Shown here: positions 24,425 through 33,286 of the stretch, piece by piece
Layout: each line of letters starts with the position of its first letter
Position numbering within the stretch: position 1 is the first letter of the stretch
NCBI GenBank assembly: GCA_965203215.1
Contig: CBDBBY010000001.1
Coordinates: forward strand, 1,054,001 to 1,118,000
Length of the DNA: 64,000 nt
Origin: CBDBBY01 sp965203215
GTDB taxonomy: Bacteria > Pseudomonadota > Alphaproteobacteria > Rhodobacterales > Rhodobacteraceae
Direction: 5' to 3'
Position numbers and translations under genes: made by a program
Notes under the pieces: model-generated
Told to the model about the DNA's origin: nothing
What the model saw: the letters and a program-made list of their open reading frames with translations, nothing else
The model's database searches: none

Positions 24425-25168
24425 TCAATCCGCGAAGGCGGCGCGCAATTTCGCGGCGACGAAATACAGGACACCGACCAAGATTCCTTGGACGACCAAA
24501 ACAGCGAAAGTGAGGGGCACATCGGATTCCGCCCGGCCGGAATTCAGCAAGTGGCCCAGTCCCGCATCATGCGGCTCTATGATTTCAACAAGCGTCGTTC
24601 CAACAAAGGCCAGAGGCATTGCGATCTTCAGCGCGTCCAAAAATCCGGGCAAAGCGCGGGGGACAGTCACTTTCCACAGCATGTGCCGCTTTGCCGCGCC
24701 CCAGAGGCGAAAAAGCTCATCGACAGTCGGGTCGCTTCGCGAGACGTCCACCATGATCGCCATTGCGATGGGAAACGCCGCCAAAAGCATCGCCGCCAAT
24801 ATTGCTGAAACGGTCTCGTTTCCTGTGAACAGAACGGCGAACACCAAAGCCACCGATGCCATAGGAACGAAATTCAAACCGCGAATCAGCGGATAAAGAA
24901 TCAGGCGAGCCTTGCTCGAAAAGCCCATAGCTGCGCCGAGCGCCGTTCCGACGATGACGCCCAAGACAATTCCGACGACAACTCGCCAAATCGTGTCCAA
25001 GGCGTATTGAACAAGCAGCAGGCCCGATCCAAACAACTCCGCCACAATATCGACCGGCGAAGCCATCACATCATTGTTCCAGCCTGCCGCGAGCACAATC
25101 AATTCCCAGAGAACCAGGAAACAAGCGACGCCGCCTGCACCGAGACCCAAGCGCATTCCGGAGTTCAT
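24425..25168 (-). CDS. ABC transporter permease (NitT/TauT, SsuC type)
   Basis: A 247-residue inner-membrane permease with about six hydrophobic segments and the cytoplasmic EAA-like loop ELFRLWGAAKRHMLWKVTVP that docks on the ATPase. The family imports nitrate, sulfonates, taurine or thiamine precursors. It starts inside the ATPase gene stop (25165-25168). No substrate-binding protein is nearby and the ATPase partner is degenerate, so the substrate cannot be inferred. Intact length and loop suggest the protein is still under selection. Confidence 0.85.
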   Translation of the reverse strand: MNSGMRLGLGAGGVACFLVLWELIVLAAGWNNDVMASPVDIVAELFGSGLLLVQYALDTIWRVVVGIVLGVIVGTALGAAMGFSSKARLILYPLIRGLNFVPMASVALVFAVLFTGNETVSAILAAMLLAAFPIAMAIMVDVSRSDPTVDELFRLWGAAKRHMLWKVTVPRALPGFLDALKIAMPLAFVGTTLVEIIEPHDAGLGHLLNSGRAESDVPLTFAVLVVQGILVGVLYFVAAKLRAAFAD

Positions 25169-25974
25169 TTCGAATCCTCCTCGGCGTCGAGTTCAATCCC
25201 GGCGATAGCCGCTTCAATCTGCTCTCTCAATTTCGCCATCAACTTGTTGACTTCGTGTTCATGGATGAAACCACGCTTCCTTTCTTCGTTGAATTCGACT
25301 TTGGCAACCAACCTGGACTTGGTCGGCTTGTCGGACAGCACGACAACTTCATCCGATAGGAATACGGCTTCCCGCAAGCTTTGCGTGAACATCAAGCAAG
25401 TGAACGGCTCCATCTCGCGCAGCAATTGCATTGTCTCCCAAAGGCTCTCGCGCTCGAATATCCCGACGCCTTCGAATGCCTGGTCCAAAATCAGCAACTC
25501 CGGATAGTGAACCAACGCTCTGCAAAGCTCTGCGCGAATCCTTATCCCGGTCGAGACTTCCGCCGGGCGCATTTTCTCGTAGCCCTCCAGCGAAACGAGC
25601 CTGAGCAAGTCGCCCGCGCGCTCTTCCCTTTCTTCACTTGGCATATCTGGCGCCATCACCTCAAGCGGAAGCGCGACATTTTGAATTAAGGTCAACCATT
25701 CAAGGAGTGCCGTCTCCTTGAATACGATTCCGACGGTCCGACGCGGCGATGCAACTTGTTCACCTCCCAGCCAGACTGTCCCTTTTCCGGGCTGCACGAG
25801 TCCCGATGCTATTCTTGCTATCGTGGACTTTCCGCATCCATCAGGTCCAATCACTGATACGAAATTGCCGACTTCGACCGAAAGCGAAAGGCCTTCGATC
25901 AAATCGACTTCCCCTTCATCGGACTCGTAGGAGTACGATACCTCTCGCAATTCAACTTCAAGAGATTCAGTCAT
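25165..25974 (-). CDS. Degenerate ABC ATPase (NitT/TauT type)
   Basis: A 269-residue ABC ATP-binding protein with an intact Walker A (GPDGCGKST, residues 43-51). The other catalytic elements depart from consensus: the Q-loop glutamine is Lys86, the signature LSGG reads VSTG (140-143), the Walker B glutamate is Gln165 (LLILDQAF), and the switch histidine is Gln198 (MFTQS). Despite this the frame is full length and co-translated with a normal permease. The ATG at 25974 is preferred over a TTG at 26001. It may bind but not hydrolyse ATP, or pair with another ATPase (inference). Confidence 0.85.
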   Translation of the reverse strand: MTESLEVELREVSYSYESDEGEVDLIEGLSLSVEVGNFVSVIGPDGCGKSTIARIASGLVQPGKGTVWLGGEQVASPRRTVGIVFKETALLEWLTLIQNVALPLEVMAPDMPSEEREERAGDLLRLVSLEGYEKMRPAEVSTGIRIRAELCRALVHYPELLILDQAFEGVGIFERESLWETMQLLREMEPFTCLMFTQSLREAVFLSDEVVVLSDKPTKSRLVAKVEFNEERKRGFIHEHEVNKLMAKLREQIEAAIAGIELDAEEDSK

Positions 25975-26001
25975 GAGCAACCAGCCATTGCGACCATCCA
26001 A

Positions 26002-26437
26002 TCAAACGTGCACATCGAGCACGGCACATGCGACCGTATCGGCAATCAACTCTCATCTTTCGAGTATTCGCCGAGAAACGCTATACTGTTGCGACAGTTT
26101 AAGAGCGTCAATAGAAATCTGACATCCCCTCGATTATTGCGAGCAGCAATATGCGTCGATCGCCCCAGATTCAGAATTTGCCGCGCGACCACCGGACGTA
26201 CGGCCTGCGAGCAGGTACGCATCGATAACTCTTCGGCGCATTCCGTTGTTCAATTTGCAAATCAGCCTGCATGCAAAGCATTTTCATTTGCGCGATTCGA
26301 AGCCGAATCAGGCTTCGGCATTGAAGATTCATTGCAAGCTCAATGGATGCACAAGGTACGTTTCATGATTCTTGGTCAGGCGACAATTGCAGCCCTCGAA
26401 ACGCCGAACGCAAGCCCGCCGCAAGTTCCGCGCCCGA
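26002..26437. other. Intergenic stretch with a repeat end
   Basis: No gene seen. At 26354-26405 a sequence beginning GGTACGTTTCATGATTCTTG and containing ATTGCAGCCCTCGAAA matches, in opposite orientation, the repeat end at 48506-48555. Confidence 0.55.
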
Positions 26438-26806
26438 TCAGAACGGCCAGCGAATCCAAGCGCCCAGAATGAGAACGGCAGTGACCCACATGCCGATCTG
26501 CCATCGCGAATTGTCCTTGTCCCGCTTCGCCATGTCGACATCGCGCTGCGCCTCTCGCCTTGCGGCTTCAGCCTCTCGCGTTGCGGCTTCAGCCTCTCGC
26601 CTTGCGGCTTCGGCGTCGCGCTGCAGTTCGCGCTTTGCGGCTTCGGCGTCGCGTTTCGCCGCGTCGGCGTCGCGCTGCGCATCGCGCTTTGCCAAATCGG
26701 CTCGCAGTCTGTCCAAGGCGCTTTCGTACTTCGCCTGATGCGTGCTCATGCGTTCTTCCTGTTTCGCCATCCGCTCGGAATGTTCCAACAGTGTCCGGTC
26801 GGTCAT
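26438..26806 (-). CDS. Coiled-coil protein with C-terminal membrane anchor
   Basis: A ~122-residue protein (from the ATG at 26806; an in-frame start at 26860 is possible). After LLEHSERMAKQEERM comes a long charged coiled coil of near-perfect heptads (AKRDAEA, ARREAEA, ATREAEA, ARREAQR). It ends in a single hydrophobic segment (IGMWVTAVLILGAWI), as in tail-anchored proteins. The heptads are encoded by 21-bp tandem repeats. No family recognised; a membrane-tethered spacer or oligomerisation protein is plausible. Confidence 0.65.
   Translation of the reverse strand: MTDRTLLEHSERMAKQEERMSTHQAKYESALDRLRADLAKRDAQRDADAAKRDAEAAKRELQRDAEAARREAEAATREAEAARREAQRDVDMAKRDKDNSRWQIGMWVTAVLILGAWIRWPF
26560..26705 (-). 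repeat. 21-bp tandem repeats encoding heptads
   Basis: Seen on the plus strand as recurring CTTGCGGCTTCAGCCTCTCG units with variants (CTTTGCGGCTTCGGCGTCGC). The period of 21 bases equals one heptad of the coiled coil, so unit gain or loss would keep the frame. Confidence 0.75.
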
Positions 26807-27550
26807 CGCTCGCATCCCGTCGCAAAAGTTTTCGCTGGCATTGCGCGGGCGGCGGTTCATGCCGGACAGCCACGCGGTGCGAATGGCCCAAGTCAGGTTC
26901 GGATCACTCTACTTCCCCTCGTATCCCCTGTCCACCCGTTTACAGGTTCAGCATTTATGCGACGGTTCGGGGATCCGATTCGCTGCGTCCTGGGACGCTT
27001 TATAGGATTTGGTCGGGTTGTTTTTCAGCGTCCGTTTTTTTGGTCAGACGGCGGCGCGACAAACCCCCCAATCAAGGAATTCAGCCCGACGATTTGTTTT
27101 CGATGCAGCATTTTGAGGCGATCAGAGCGTTGGCCCGCTTTCGACCAGCGGCACCTCGCCCTTCTCCGTCCAAAGAAAATGGGATGCACCCGTATGCGCA
27201 ACCTTTCAACAAATTTGAACAACCGGCTCCGGCCTACCGCGGACCGAGGCGCGCAGGAATGTCAGCGCCTGAGTCGATGACAGGATGAAGACACAGAGCG
27301 AGCTTGCGCAAGGCAAAGGCCGCGCTCTTAAGAAAGGAACGACGGAACTCGCCAAACTCAGCGCACCGCCCAAGCTTAAGATATCCTTTCAACGCTTCGC
27401 ATTATTTCGTGCGCTACATCGTATTCCGAGCAAGGCAGTTTGGCTTGATTCCAAGCTTCAACGGGAAAATACTCTTATGACCGGGGGATCAGCCTCGTAA
27501 ACAACCTATCCTTGGACAGGTCGAATCAACATGTTCCACAGAGCAAAGTC
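26807..27550. other. Intergenic stretch holding a MITE copy
   Basis: Apart from the MITE-like repeat at 27026-27191 nothing is recognised. A 71-codon frame at 27285-27500 has no protein-like features and is not called. Confidence 0.55.
27026..27191 (+). repeat. MITE-like repeat, copy 4
   Basis: About 166 bp. The left end is degraded (CAGCGTCCG in place of GGGTGCATCCC), the right end is intact (CCAAAGAAAATGGGATGCAC plus CC). The interior is closest to the copy at 23576 (AATCAAGGAATTCAG, GATTTGTTTTCGATGCAGCA). Confidence 0.85.
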
Positions 27551-28510
27551 GTGAAGCGGGCAGAACAGGTTACGTTCGCCGGAGGCGGGATCGAGCGAGC
27601 CGCTGAAATCCGAAGCAATGAAAAAAGAATCGCCGGACTGCTTGCTCGGTCGGATGCGCGGGTCACATTGCTGTGGCAATCGAAACCGCTGTTCGCTGAC
27701 GACGGTTCACTGAATTGGGTTCCGCCGACCCATGCGTTTCTCGATCATGGAATCGAGCGGCCGATATTCCTCGGGTTCGAATCGGGGGCTCCGCGATTCG
27801 CATCGGATGTATCGGGATGGAATCCGCCGGACAAATGCGATTCGCCGCCGAACGACATTCTCGACAATGCCGAGCAACGGAGCGACCTGCTGCCTAACGG
27901 CTCGAGTTTTGCAAATCTGCGAATGCGAATGAGCGGTCTGAGTCCCAACGACGCCGAATTGGTGGCATCTGCGAAAGCATTGGCAGGATGGCATGCAACC
28001 CATCGATATTGCGCACGATGCGGACACCCCACAGTTCCAGTGATGGCAGGTTGGCAAAGGAAGTGCCCAACTTGCAAAGCGGATCATTTTTGCCGCACCG
28101 ACCCCGTCGTTATCATGCTTGTGCTTAGCGGCAACCGTCTGCTCCTCGGTCGTTCGCCCGGATGGCCCGATGGAATGCGCTCCTTGTTGGCCGGATTCAT
28201 CGAGCCGGGCGAAACCGTCGAAGCCGCTGTTCGCCGCGAAGTGCATGAAGAAACAAACGTGGTGGTCGGCGAGGTGAACTACCTTGCCTCCCAGCCTTGG
28301 CCGTTTCCGGCCTCCTTGATGATCGGATGCAGAGCAATCGCAATTTCAGAGGAGATTCGAGTCAACACCGACGAACTTGAGAACGCTGAATGGGTTGAAC
28401 GCGAAGACCTGCTCGAAACATACGCCAACGTGGACGGATCGGGCAGGCCCCGTCGAGGAGCGATAGCGGATTTCTTGATCAGGAATTGGCTTGCGGACAG
28501 CCTGGACTAG
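27551..28510 (+). CDS. nudC: NAD(+) diphosphatase (NudC-type Nudix hydrolase)
   Basis: Hydrolyses NAD(H), and removes NAD caps from RNA in characterised NudC proteins. A zinc ribbon (CARCG ... CPTC) precedes the Nudix box (GFIEPGETVEAAVRREVHEE), and the NudC-specific SQPWPFPASLM follows. No ATG opens the frame; a GTG at 27551 gives VKRAEQVTFAGGGIERAAE, matching the usual N-terminus, while a TTG at 27512 is an alternative. It converges on pheA with a two-base gap. Confidence 0.9.
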   Translation: MKRAEQVTFAGGGIERAAEIRSNEKRIAGLLARSDARVTLLWQSKPLFADDGSLNWVPPTHAFLDHGIERPIFLGFESGAPRFASDVSGWNPPDKCDSPPNDILDNAEQRSDLLPNGSSFANLRMRMSGLSPNDAELVASAKALAGWHATHRYCARCGHPTVPVMAGWQRKCPTCKADHFCRTDPVVIMLVLSGNRLLLGRSPGWPDGMRSLLAGFIEPGETVEAAVRREVHEETNVVVGEVNYLASQPWPFPASLMIGCRAIAISEEIRVNTDELENAEWVEREDLLETYANVDGSGRPRRGAIADFLIRNWLADSLD

Positions 28511-28512
28511 AA

Positions 28513-29358
28513 TCAGCCTTTGCGTTCCGGCGACGCTCCGTAAACGCCCAATATCCTGACATAGTCTGTGAAGAACTTCAGTTCATCCAAGGCGCGCTCC
28601 ACGGGCTTGTCTTCGGGATGCCCTTCGATGTCCGCGAAGAACTGGGCGTCAGAAAACGATCCTCCGACCATTGCGCTTTCCAGCTTGACCATGTTCACGT
28701 TGTTCGTGGCGAATCCCCCAAGCGCCTTGTAGAGAGCAGCGGGTATATTCCGCACCCGGAAGACAAGGGACGTCATCATTTCCGGACTGCGTTTGGACCA
28801 ATCGCCTCGAAGGGACATGACGATAAATCTTGTTCGGTTGAACTCGGAATCCTCGATCTGCTGCTTCGCGACTTCCAAACCGTAGATTTCTCCGGCCAGT
28901 TCGGATGCCAATGCGGCAACGCTTCTATCCCCCAGTTCTGCTACGCGCTTGGCAGATCCCGCCGTATCCGCCGATGGAAGCGCTTCGATTCCATGCCGCC
29001 TGAAGAAGTTCCTGCACTGTCCGAGCAGAACCATATGGCTCATCGCGGTGCGGATATCGCTCAACGGCGTGCCGGGAATCACCAAAACATTAATGTGAAT
29101 GGGCACGAAGACCTCATCGACGATTCTCAGGCCTGATCCCGGAAGTATCCGATGAATATCCGCAACGCGCCCGTAAATGGAATTTTCGACGGGCAGCATC
29201 GCACAATCGGCGGCACCCGAGCGCACTTGATCCACTGCGTCTTCGAAAGTTGCGCAGGGCGCGGCTTCCCAGCCGGGCCGAGCAAGGCGGCATGCTTCGT
29301 GAGAGTAGGCGCCCGGCTCGCCTTGAAAAGCAACCTTCCCTTTTGCGCCGTTCGTCAT
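28513..29358 (-). CDS. pheA: Prephenate dehydratase
   Basis: Converts prephenate to phenylpyruvate in phenylalanine synthesis. 281 residues: VAFQGEPGAYSHEA at the N-terminus, the LPVENSIYGRV loop, and the catalytic TRF in SEFNRTRFIVM. A C-terminal ACT domain carries the phenylalanine-binding KLESAMVGG. No chorismate mutase domain is fused. Feedback inhibition by phenylalanine is expected from the ESxxxGG motif. It is divergent from the cytochrome c gene. Confidence 0.93.
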   Translation of the reverse strand: MTNGAKGKVAFQGEPGAYSHEACRLARPGWEAAPCATFEDAVDQVRSGAADCAMLPVENSIYGRVADIHRILPGSGLRIVDEVFVPIHINVLVIPGTPLSDIRTAMSHMVLLGQCRNFFRRHGIEALPSADTAGSAKRVAELGDRSVAALASELAGEIYGLEVAKQQIEDSEFNRTRFIVMSLRGDWSKRSPEMMTSLVFRVRNIPAALYKALGGFATNNVNMVKLESAMVGGSFSDAQFFADIEGHPEDKPVERALDELKFFTDYVRILGVYGASPERKG

Positions 29359-29473
29359 CGGTCGGATCCTGCTGTCCCAGTCCTAGTAGTTCTTGATAAA
29401 CCCAATTGGAACGCGATAGAAGGCATGCGAATAAATCTTCGACCGAAATTGCGATGAGCTGCAGGAGTATCGA

Positions 29474-29989
29474 ATGTTGGACACGATGACTGCGACGAAA
29501 GTCGTCGGCGCCGGGTGCGGCGCATTGCTCGTGTTGTTGCTTTCGAATTGGGCCTCGGAAACGCTATACCATGTCGAAAGCCACGGCAGTCCTGTCGCCG
29601 AAATTGCGATGGCAGCTTCGGCCGGCTCTGATGGCGCCGCCGAAGAGGTCGAGGAAGTGGATTTTGCGGTGCTGCTCGCCGAAGCCGATCCGAAAGACGG
29701 CTCCAAAGTGTTCGCCAAATGCAAGGCTTGCCATATCGTGGATGAACCCAAGAACGGCGCAGGTCCGCACCTTGTCGGCATTGTTGGCCGTACGATCGCC
29801 GCGCTTGAAGACTTCCGCTATTCGGGGCCCATGTCCGATCTCGAAGGCGAGTGGACAGCAGAGAGCATCAGCGCGTTCATCGAAAATCCGAGGAAATTTC
29901 TTCCCGGCACGAAAATGACCTTTGTCGGTCTGAAGAAACCGAAAGACCGGGCGGACGTCGTCTCCTACCTGCTGTCATTCCAGCAGTAG
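29474..29989 (+). CDS. Membrane-anchored cytochrome c (CycM/c552-like)
   Basis: A 171-residue class I cytochrome c held by an uncleaved N-terminal helix (residues ~8-24). An Ala/Glu-rich linker leads to a c-type domain with haem site CKACH at 83-87 and the axial Met in LPGTKMTF. Such cytochromes carry electrons from the bc1 complex to terminal oxidases in alphaproteobacteria; here it could serve the aa3 or the cbb3 oxidase encoded 6 kb away (inference). It is divergent from pheA. Confidence 0.9.
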   Translation: MLDTMTATKVVGAGCGALLVLLLSNWASETLYHVESHGSPVAEIAMAASAGSDGAAEEVEEVDFAVLLAEADPKDGSKVFAKCKACHIVDEPKNGAGPHLVGIVGRTIAALEDFRYSGPMSDLEGEWTAESISAFIENPRKFLPGTKMTFVGLKKPKDRADVVSYLLSFQQ

Positions 29990-30296
29990 GCACCGATCAA
30001 GTTCATGCTCGGACAGCTTTTCCAACCGCTCGATCAGATGGCTGCGGCTTGGACCTGAATTCGGCGAACGATCGAAATCGAGTCGCGCAACAGTTCGCCG
30101 GCGCGCTTTCGCGGAAACTGAATTTCTCGCTTCAACATGACAGAAATGCTGCATGGGTTGCGACGGCCGCCTTGCGACGGCACCCGGAATGGATCGACGC
30201 GCCGGCAATGCTCTAAACCCCTGACGGATCGTTGCGGATTCCAGCGTAGTTTGCTAAGTTTCGGCGGAATATACATTTGATCAGGCAGGGCGCGTT
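29990..30296. other. Intergenic stretch, nothing recognised
   Basis: About 300 bases between the cytochrome c gene and yejA. No gene, repeat or clear terminator seen; it presumably carries the yej promoter. Confidence 0.5.
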
Positions 30297-32171
30297 ATGA
30301 GAAGTGCAGGCGCAGAAACATGTCGTCAAAACATCGCCCGCGCATGCGCGGGCGCCTTGGCAGCGGCGCTGATCGCGTGCGCATCGCAGGCTTCGTCGCA
30401 AGACATCATCAAGTCCCATGGCATATCCACGTTCGGCAACCTTAAATATTCCGCTGATTTCAGCCATCTCGACTATGTGAATCCGGATGCTCCAAAAGGC
30501 GGCGAAATCGCCGTCTGGGCGCAAGGAACCTTCGACTCCATGAATCCTTATTCCAGAAAGGGTCGAGCCGGCGCGCTGTCTTCAGTATTCTTCGAAAGCC
30601 TGCTTGCGGGAACGGCCGACGAGGTCAGCGCGGCCTATTGCCTGGTTTGCGAAACGATGGAGTATCCCGAAGACCGCACTTGGGTTGTATTCAACATGCG
30701 TCCGGAGGCTCGCTTCTCCGACGGCATGCCCTTGACGGCGGAAGACGTCAAATTCAGCTACGAGCTTTTCCTTGAAGAAGGGCTGATCTCGTTCCGCCGC
30801 ATACTCGAGAAAACAGTGGATACCGTGGAAGTGGAGTCTCCCCACAGGATCAAATTCACCTTCAAGACCGACGAGCCGACCCGTGATTATCCTGCGCGCG
30901 TGGGCGGACTGCCGATTTTCTCAAAGGCGTGGTTTGAATCCACAGGGGCAAAACTCGACGAATCCAGACTGGAGCCCGCGATCGGATCCGCTCCGTATAT
31001 TCTTGACGAATTGGAGATCAATCGCCGACTCATCTACAGGAGAAACGAAGATTACTGGGGCAATCACCTGCCCATGAACCGAGGTCGAAACAATTTCGAC
31101 ACGATAAGGATCGAATATTTCGGCGATGCGGTAGCGGCGTTCGAAGGCTTCAAAGGCGGCGCCTATACTTTCCGCTCGGAGAACGTCTCGAGGCAATGGG
31201 CGACCGCCTACGACTTCCCTGCAATCGACAGCGGCTGGGTCGTGAAGAAGACCTTTCCCGACGGCGACATAGCGTCAGGCCAGAGTTTCGTATTCAATCT
31301 CCGGCGCGATAAATTCGCTGACATCCGGGTGCGCGAAGCGATCGGCCTGATGTTCAATTTCGAATGGTCGAACCAAACGCTTTTTTACGGCCTTTATGCG
31401 CGAATACATTCGTTTTGGGAAAACAGCGACCGCGCCGCGACCGGGCTTCCAAGCGAAGCAGAGCTCAGGCTTCTCGACCCGTTGAGGGATCAGCTTCCGC
31501 AGGAGGTGTTCAGCGAGCCGGCGGCGCTCGCGCCCTCGTCCGGAGAGCGCCAGCTGGACCGGCGCAACTTGCGGCGAGCTTCAGAACTTCTCGACGAGGC
31601 TGGCTGGCCAATCGGAGACGACGGAATTCGCCGGAATTCCGAAGGAACAGTGCTTGAAGTCGAGTTCATTGAAGACAGCCCGACATTCGCCCGCATCATC
31701 AACCCGTATGTCGAAAATCTACAGCAGCTGGGAGTGGCGGCAACTTTTTCCCAAGTGGATCCTGCCCAATACACTGACCGAGTTCGAAATCACGATTTCG
31801 ACATGGTCGTGGATTCATTCAGCGTCGGCTTGGAACCCGGAGCCGGTCTCGAGCAACTTTTCGGCTCGGAAAGCACCGACGGAGTGTTCAACAGCATGGG
31901 GCTGGCGCACACGGCAGTCGACAAGCTTATCGATCATGTCATCGCGGCCGAAACCGAAGAAGAACTTGTGACGGCTGTGCGAGCGCTTGACCGGGTTCTG
32001 CGATCACTGAAATTCTGGGTGCCCCAATGGTATCGGAATTTCTATACTGTCGCCTACTACGACATGTTCGAACATCCGGAAAACCTTCCGCCGTACGCGC
32101 TCGGCCAAATGGATTTCTGGTGGTTCAACCAGCAAAAATTCGACGAGCTGGTGAACGCGGGCGCGCTTTGA
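30297..32171 (+). CDS. yejA: Peptide/microcin C-type ABC substrate-binding protein YejA
   Basis: A 624-residue family 5 solute-binding protein with an N-terminal signal peptide (hydrophobic AGALAAALIACASQAS, cleavage about residue 38). The mature protein begins with the YejA pattern: HGISTFGNLKY, FSHLDYVNPDAPKGG and GTFDSMNPYSRKG. YejA captures peptides such as microcin C or host-defence peptides in the periplasm. It is followed by yejB, yejE and yejF in one operon with 32 bases to yejB. Confidence 0.9.
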   Translation: MRSAGAETCRQNIARACAGALAAALIACASQASSQDIIKSHGISTFGNLKYSADFSHLDYVNPDAPKGGEIAVWAQGTFDSMNPYSRKGRAGALSSVFFESLLAGTADEVSAAYCLVCETMEYPEDRTWVVFNMRPEARFSDGMPLTAEDVKFSYELFLEEGLISFRRILEKTVDTVEVESPHRIKFTFKTDEPTRDYPARVGGLPIFSKAWFESTGAKLDESRLEPAIGSAPYILDELEINRRLIYRRNEDYWGNHLPMNRGRNNFDTIRIEYFGDAVAAFEGFKGGAYTFRSENVSRQWATAYDFPAIDSGWVVKKTFPDGDIASGQSFVFNLRRDKFADIRVREAIGLMFNFEWSNQTLFYGLYARIHSFWENSDRAATGLPSEAELRLLDPLRDQLPQEVFSEPAALAPSSGERQLDRRNLRRASELLDEAGWPIGDDGIRRNSEGTVLEVEFIEDSPTFARIINPYVENLQQLGVAATFSQVDPAQYTDRVRNHDFDMVVDSFSVGLEPGAGLEQLFGSESTDGVFNSMGLAHTAVDKLIDHVIAAETEEELVTAVRALDRVLRSLKFWVPQWYRNFYTVAYYDMFEHPENLPPYALGQMDFWWFNQQKFDELVNAGAL

Positions 32172-32203
32172 AGGCAGGCGAACAGCTGCGCAGGGAGTTC
32201 TGA

Positions 32204-33286
32204 TTGGGCGCCTACATCTTGCGCCGACTCGCGCTCGTGATCCCGACACTGCTCGGAATCATGGTGATAAATTTCGTCCTGGTCCAGTTCGTGCCGGGAG
32301 GGCCGGTCGAGCAGATCATCGCTCAGCTCGAGGGCGAGGGCGACGTGTTCGAGGGCATCGCGGGCACGGGCCAGGAGACAATTTCCAACGAAGGCGGCAG
32401 CGACAGGTATCTCGGATCTCGAGGACTGCCCGAGGACTTCATCGCGGAGCTCGAAAAGCAATTCGGGTTCGACAAGCCGCCGCTCGAACGCTTCTTGACG
32501 ATGCTCTGGGGCTACGTCCGCCTCGATTTCGGCGAGAGCTACTTCCGCTCAATCAGCGTGGTCGATCTCGTGCTGGAAAAAATGCCGGTCTCGATCACGC
32601 TCGGCCTGTGGTCCACCGTGGCAGCGTATCTTATCTCGATCCCCTTGGGCATACGAAAAGCCGTAAAGGACGGCACGCCCTTCGACACATGGACCTCCGG
32701 CGCGATCATCGTCGGTTACGCGATACCGGGCTTCCTGTTCGCAATCCTTCTTCTCGTGCTTTTCGCAGGAGGGTCATACTTCAAGGTCTTTCCGCTGCGC
32801 GGCCTGGTATCCGACGACTTCGCCGAACTCAGCCTTCTGGGAAAGATCGCCGATTATTTCTGGCACATAACGCTTCCGGTGCTGGCCTCGACGATTTCGG
32901 CCTTCGCGACTCTCACGCTTCTGACCAAGAACAGCTTTCTGGACGAAATAAAGAAACACTACGTCATGACGGCGCGAGCGAAGGGGCTTTCTGAAAACCG
33001 CGTGCTGTACGGACATGTCTTCCGCAATGCCATGCTGATCGTGATCGCGGGGTTCCCCGCAGTGTTCGTCTCGGTCTTTTTCGGCGGCTCGCTGATCATC
33101 GAAACGATTTTCTCGCTGGACGGACTGGGACGGCTCGGATTCGAGGCGGCCGTTTCGCGCGACTATCCGGTGATCTTCGGGACGCTGTACGTCTTCGGCC
33201 TGCTCGGCCTCGTCGTCGGGATCATATCCGACCTGACCTATGTCTGGATCGACCCGCGAATCGATTTTGAAACGAGGGAAACATGA
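32204..33286 (+). CDS. yejB: Oligopeptide ABC permease YejB
   Basis: A 360-residue permease. The N-terminus AYILRRLALVIPTLLGI and PGGPVEQ are typical of DppB/YejB, with the large periplasmic insert characteristic of YejB (about residues 40-85). The EAA loop is YVMTARAKGLSENRVLYGHV. The start is a TTG at 32204 with GGGAG nine bases upstream. The stop overlaps yejE by ATGA. Confidence 0.92.
   Translation: MGAYILRRLALVIPTLLGIMVINFVLVQFVPGGPVEQIIAQLEGEGDVFEGIAGTGQETISNEGGSDRYLGSRGLPEDFIAELEKQFGFDKPPLERFLTMLWGYVRLDFGESYFRSISVVDLVLEKMPVSITLGLWSTVAAYLISIPLGIRKAVKDGTPFDTWTSGAIIVGYAIPGFLFAILLLVLFAGGSYFKVFPLRGLVSDDFAELSLLGKIADYFWHITLPVLASTISAFATLTLLTKNSFLDEIKKHYVMTARAKGLSENRVLYGHVFRNAMLIVIAGFPAVFVSVFFGGSLIIETIFSLDGLGRLGFEAAVSRDYPVIFGTLYVFGLLGLVVGIISDLTYVWIDPRIDFETRET

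Noticed and set aside
26560..26705. Regularly repeated units considered as a CRISPR array
   Set aside because: The 21-bp units are contiguous, without spacers, and encode coiled-coil heptads in frame.
27285..27500. 71-codon frame between the MITE and nudC
   Set aside because: No ribosome site, biased composition and no recognisable domain; likely chance.
27770..27790. GGTTCGAATC resembling a tRNA T-arm
   Set aside because: It lies in the nudC coding sequence and no cloverleaf can be drawn around it; no tRNA was seen in the window.
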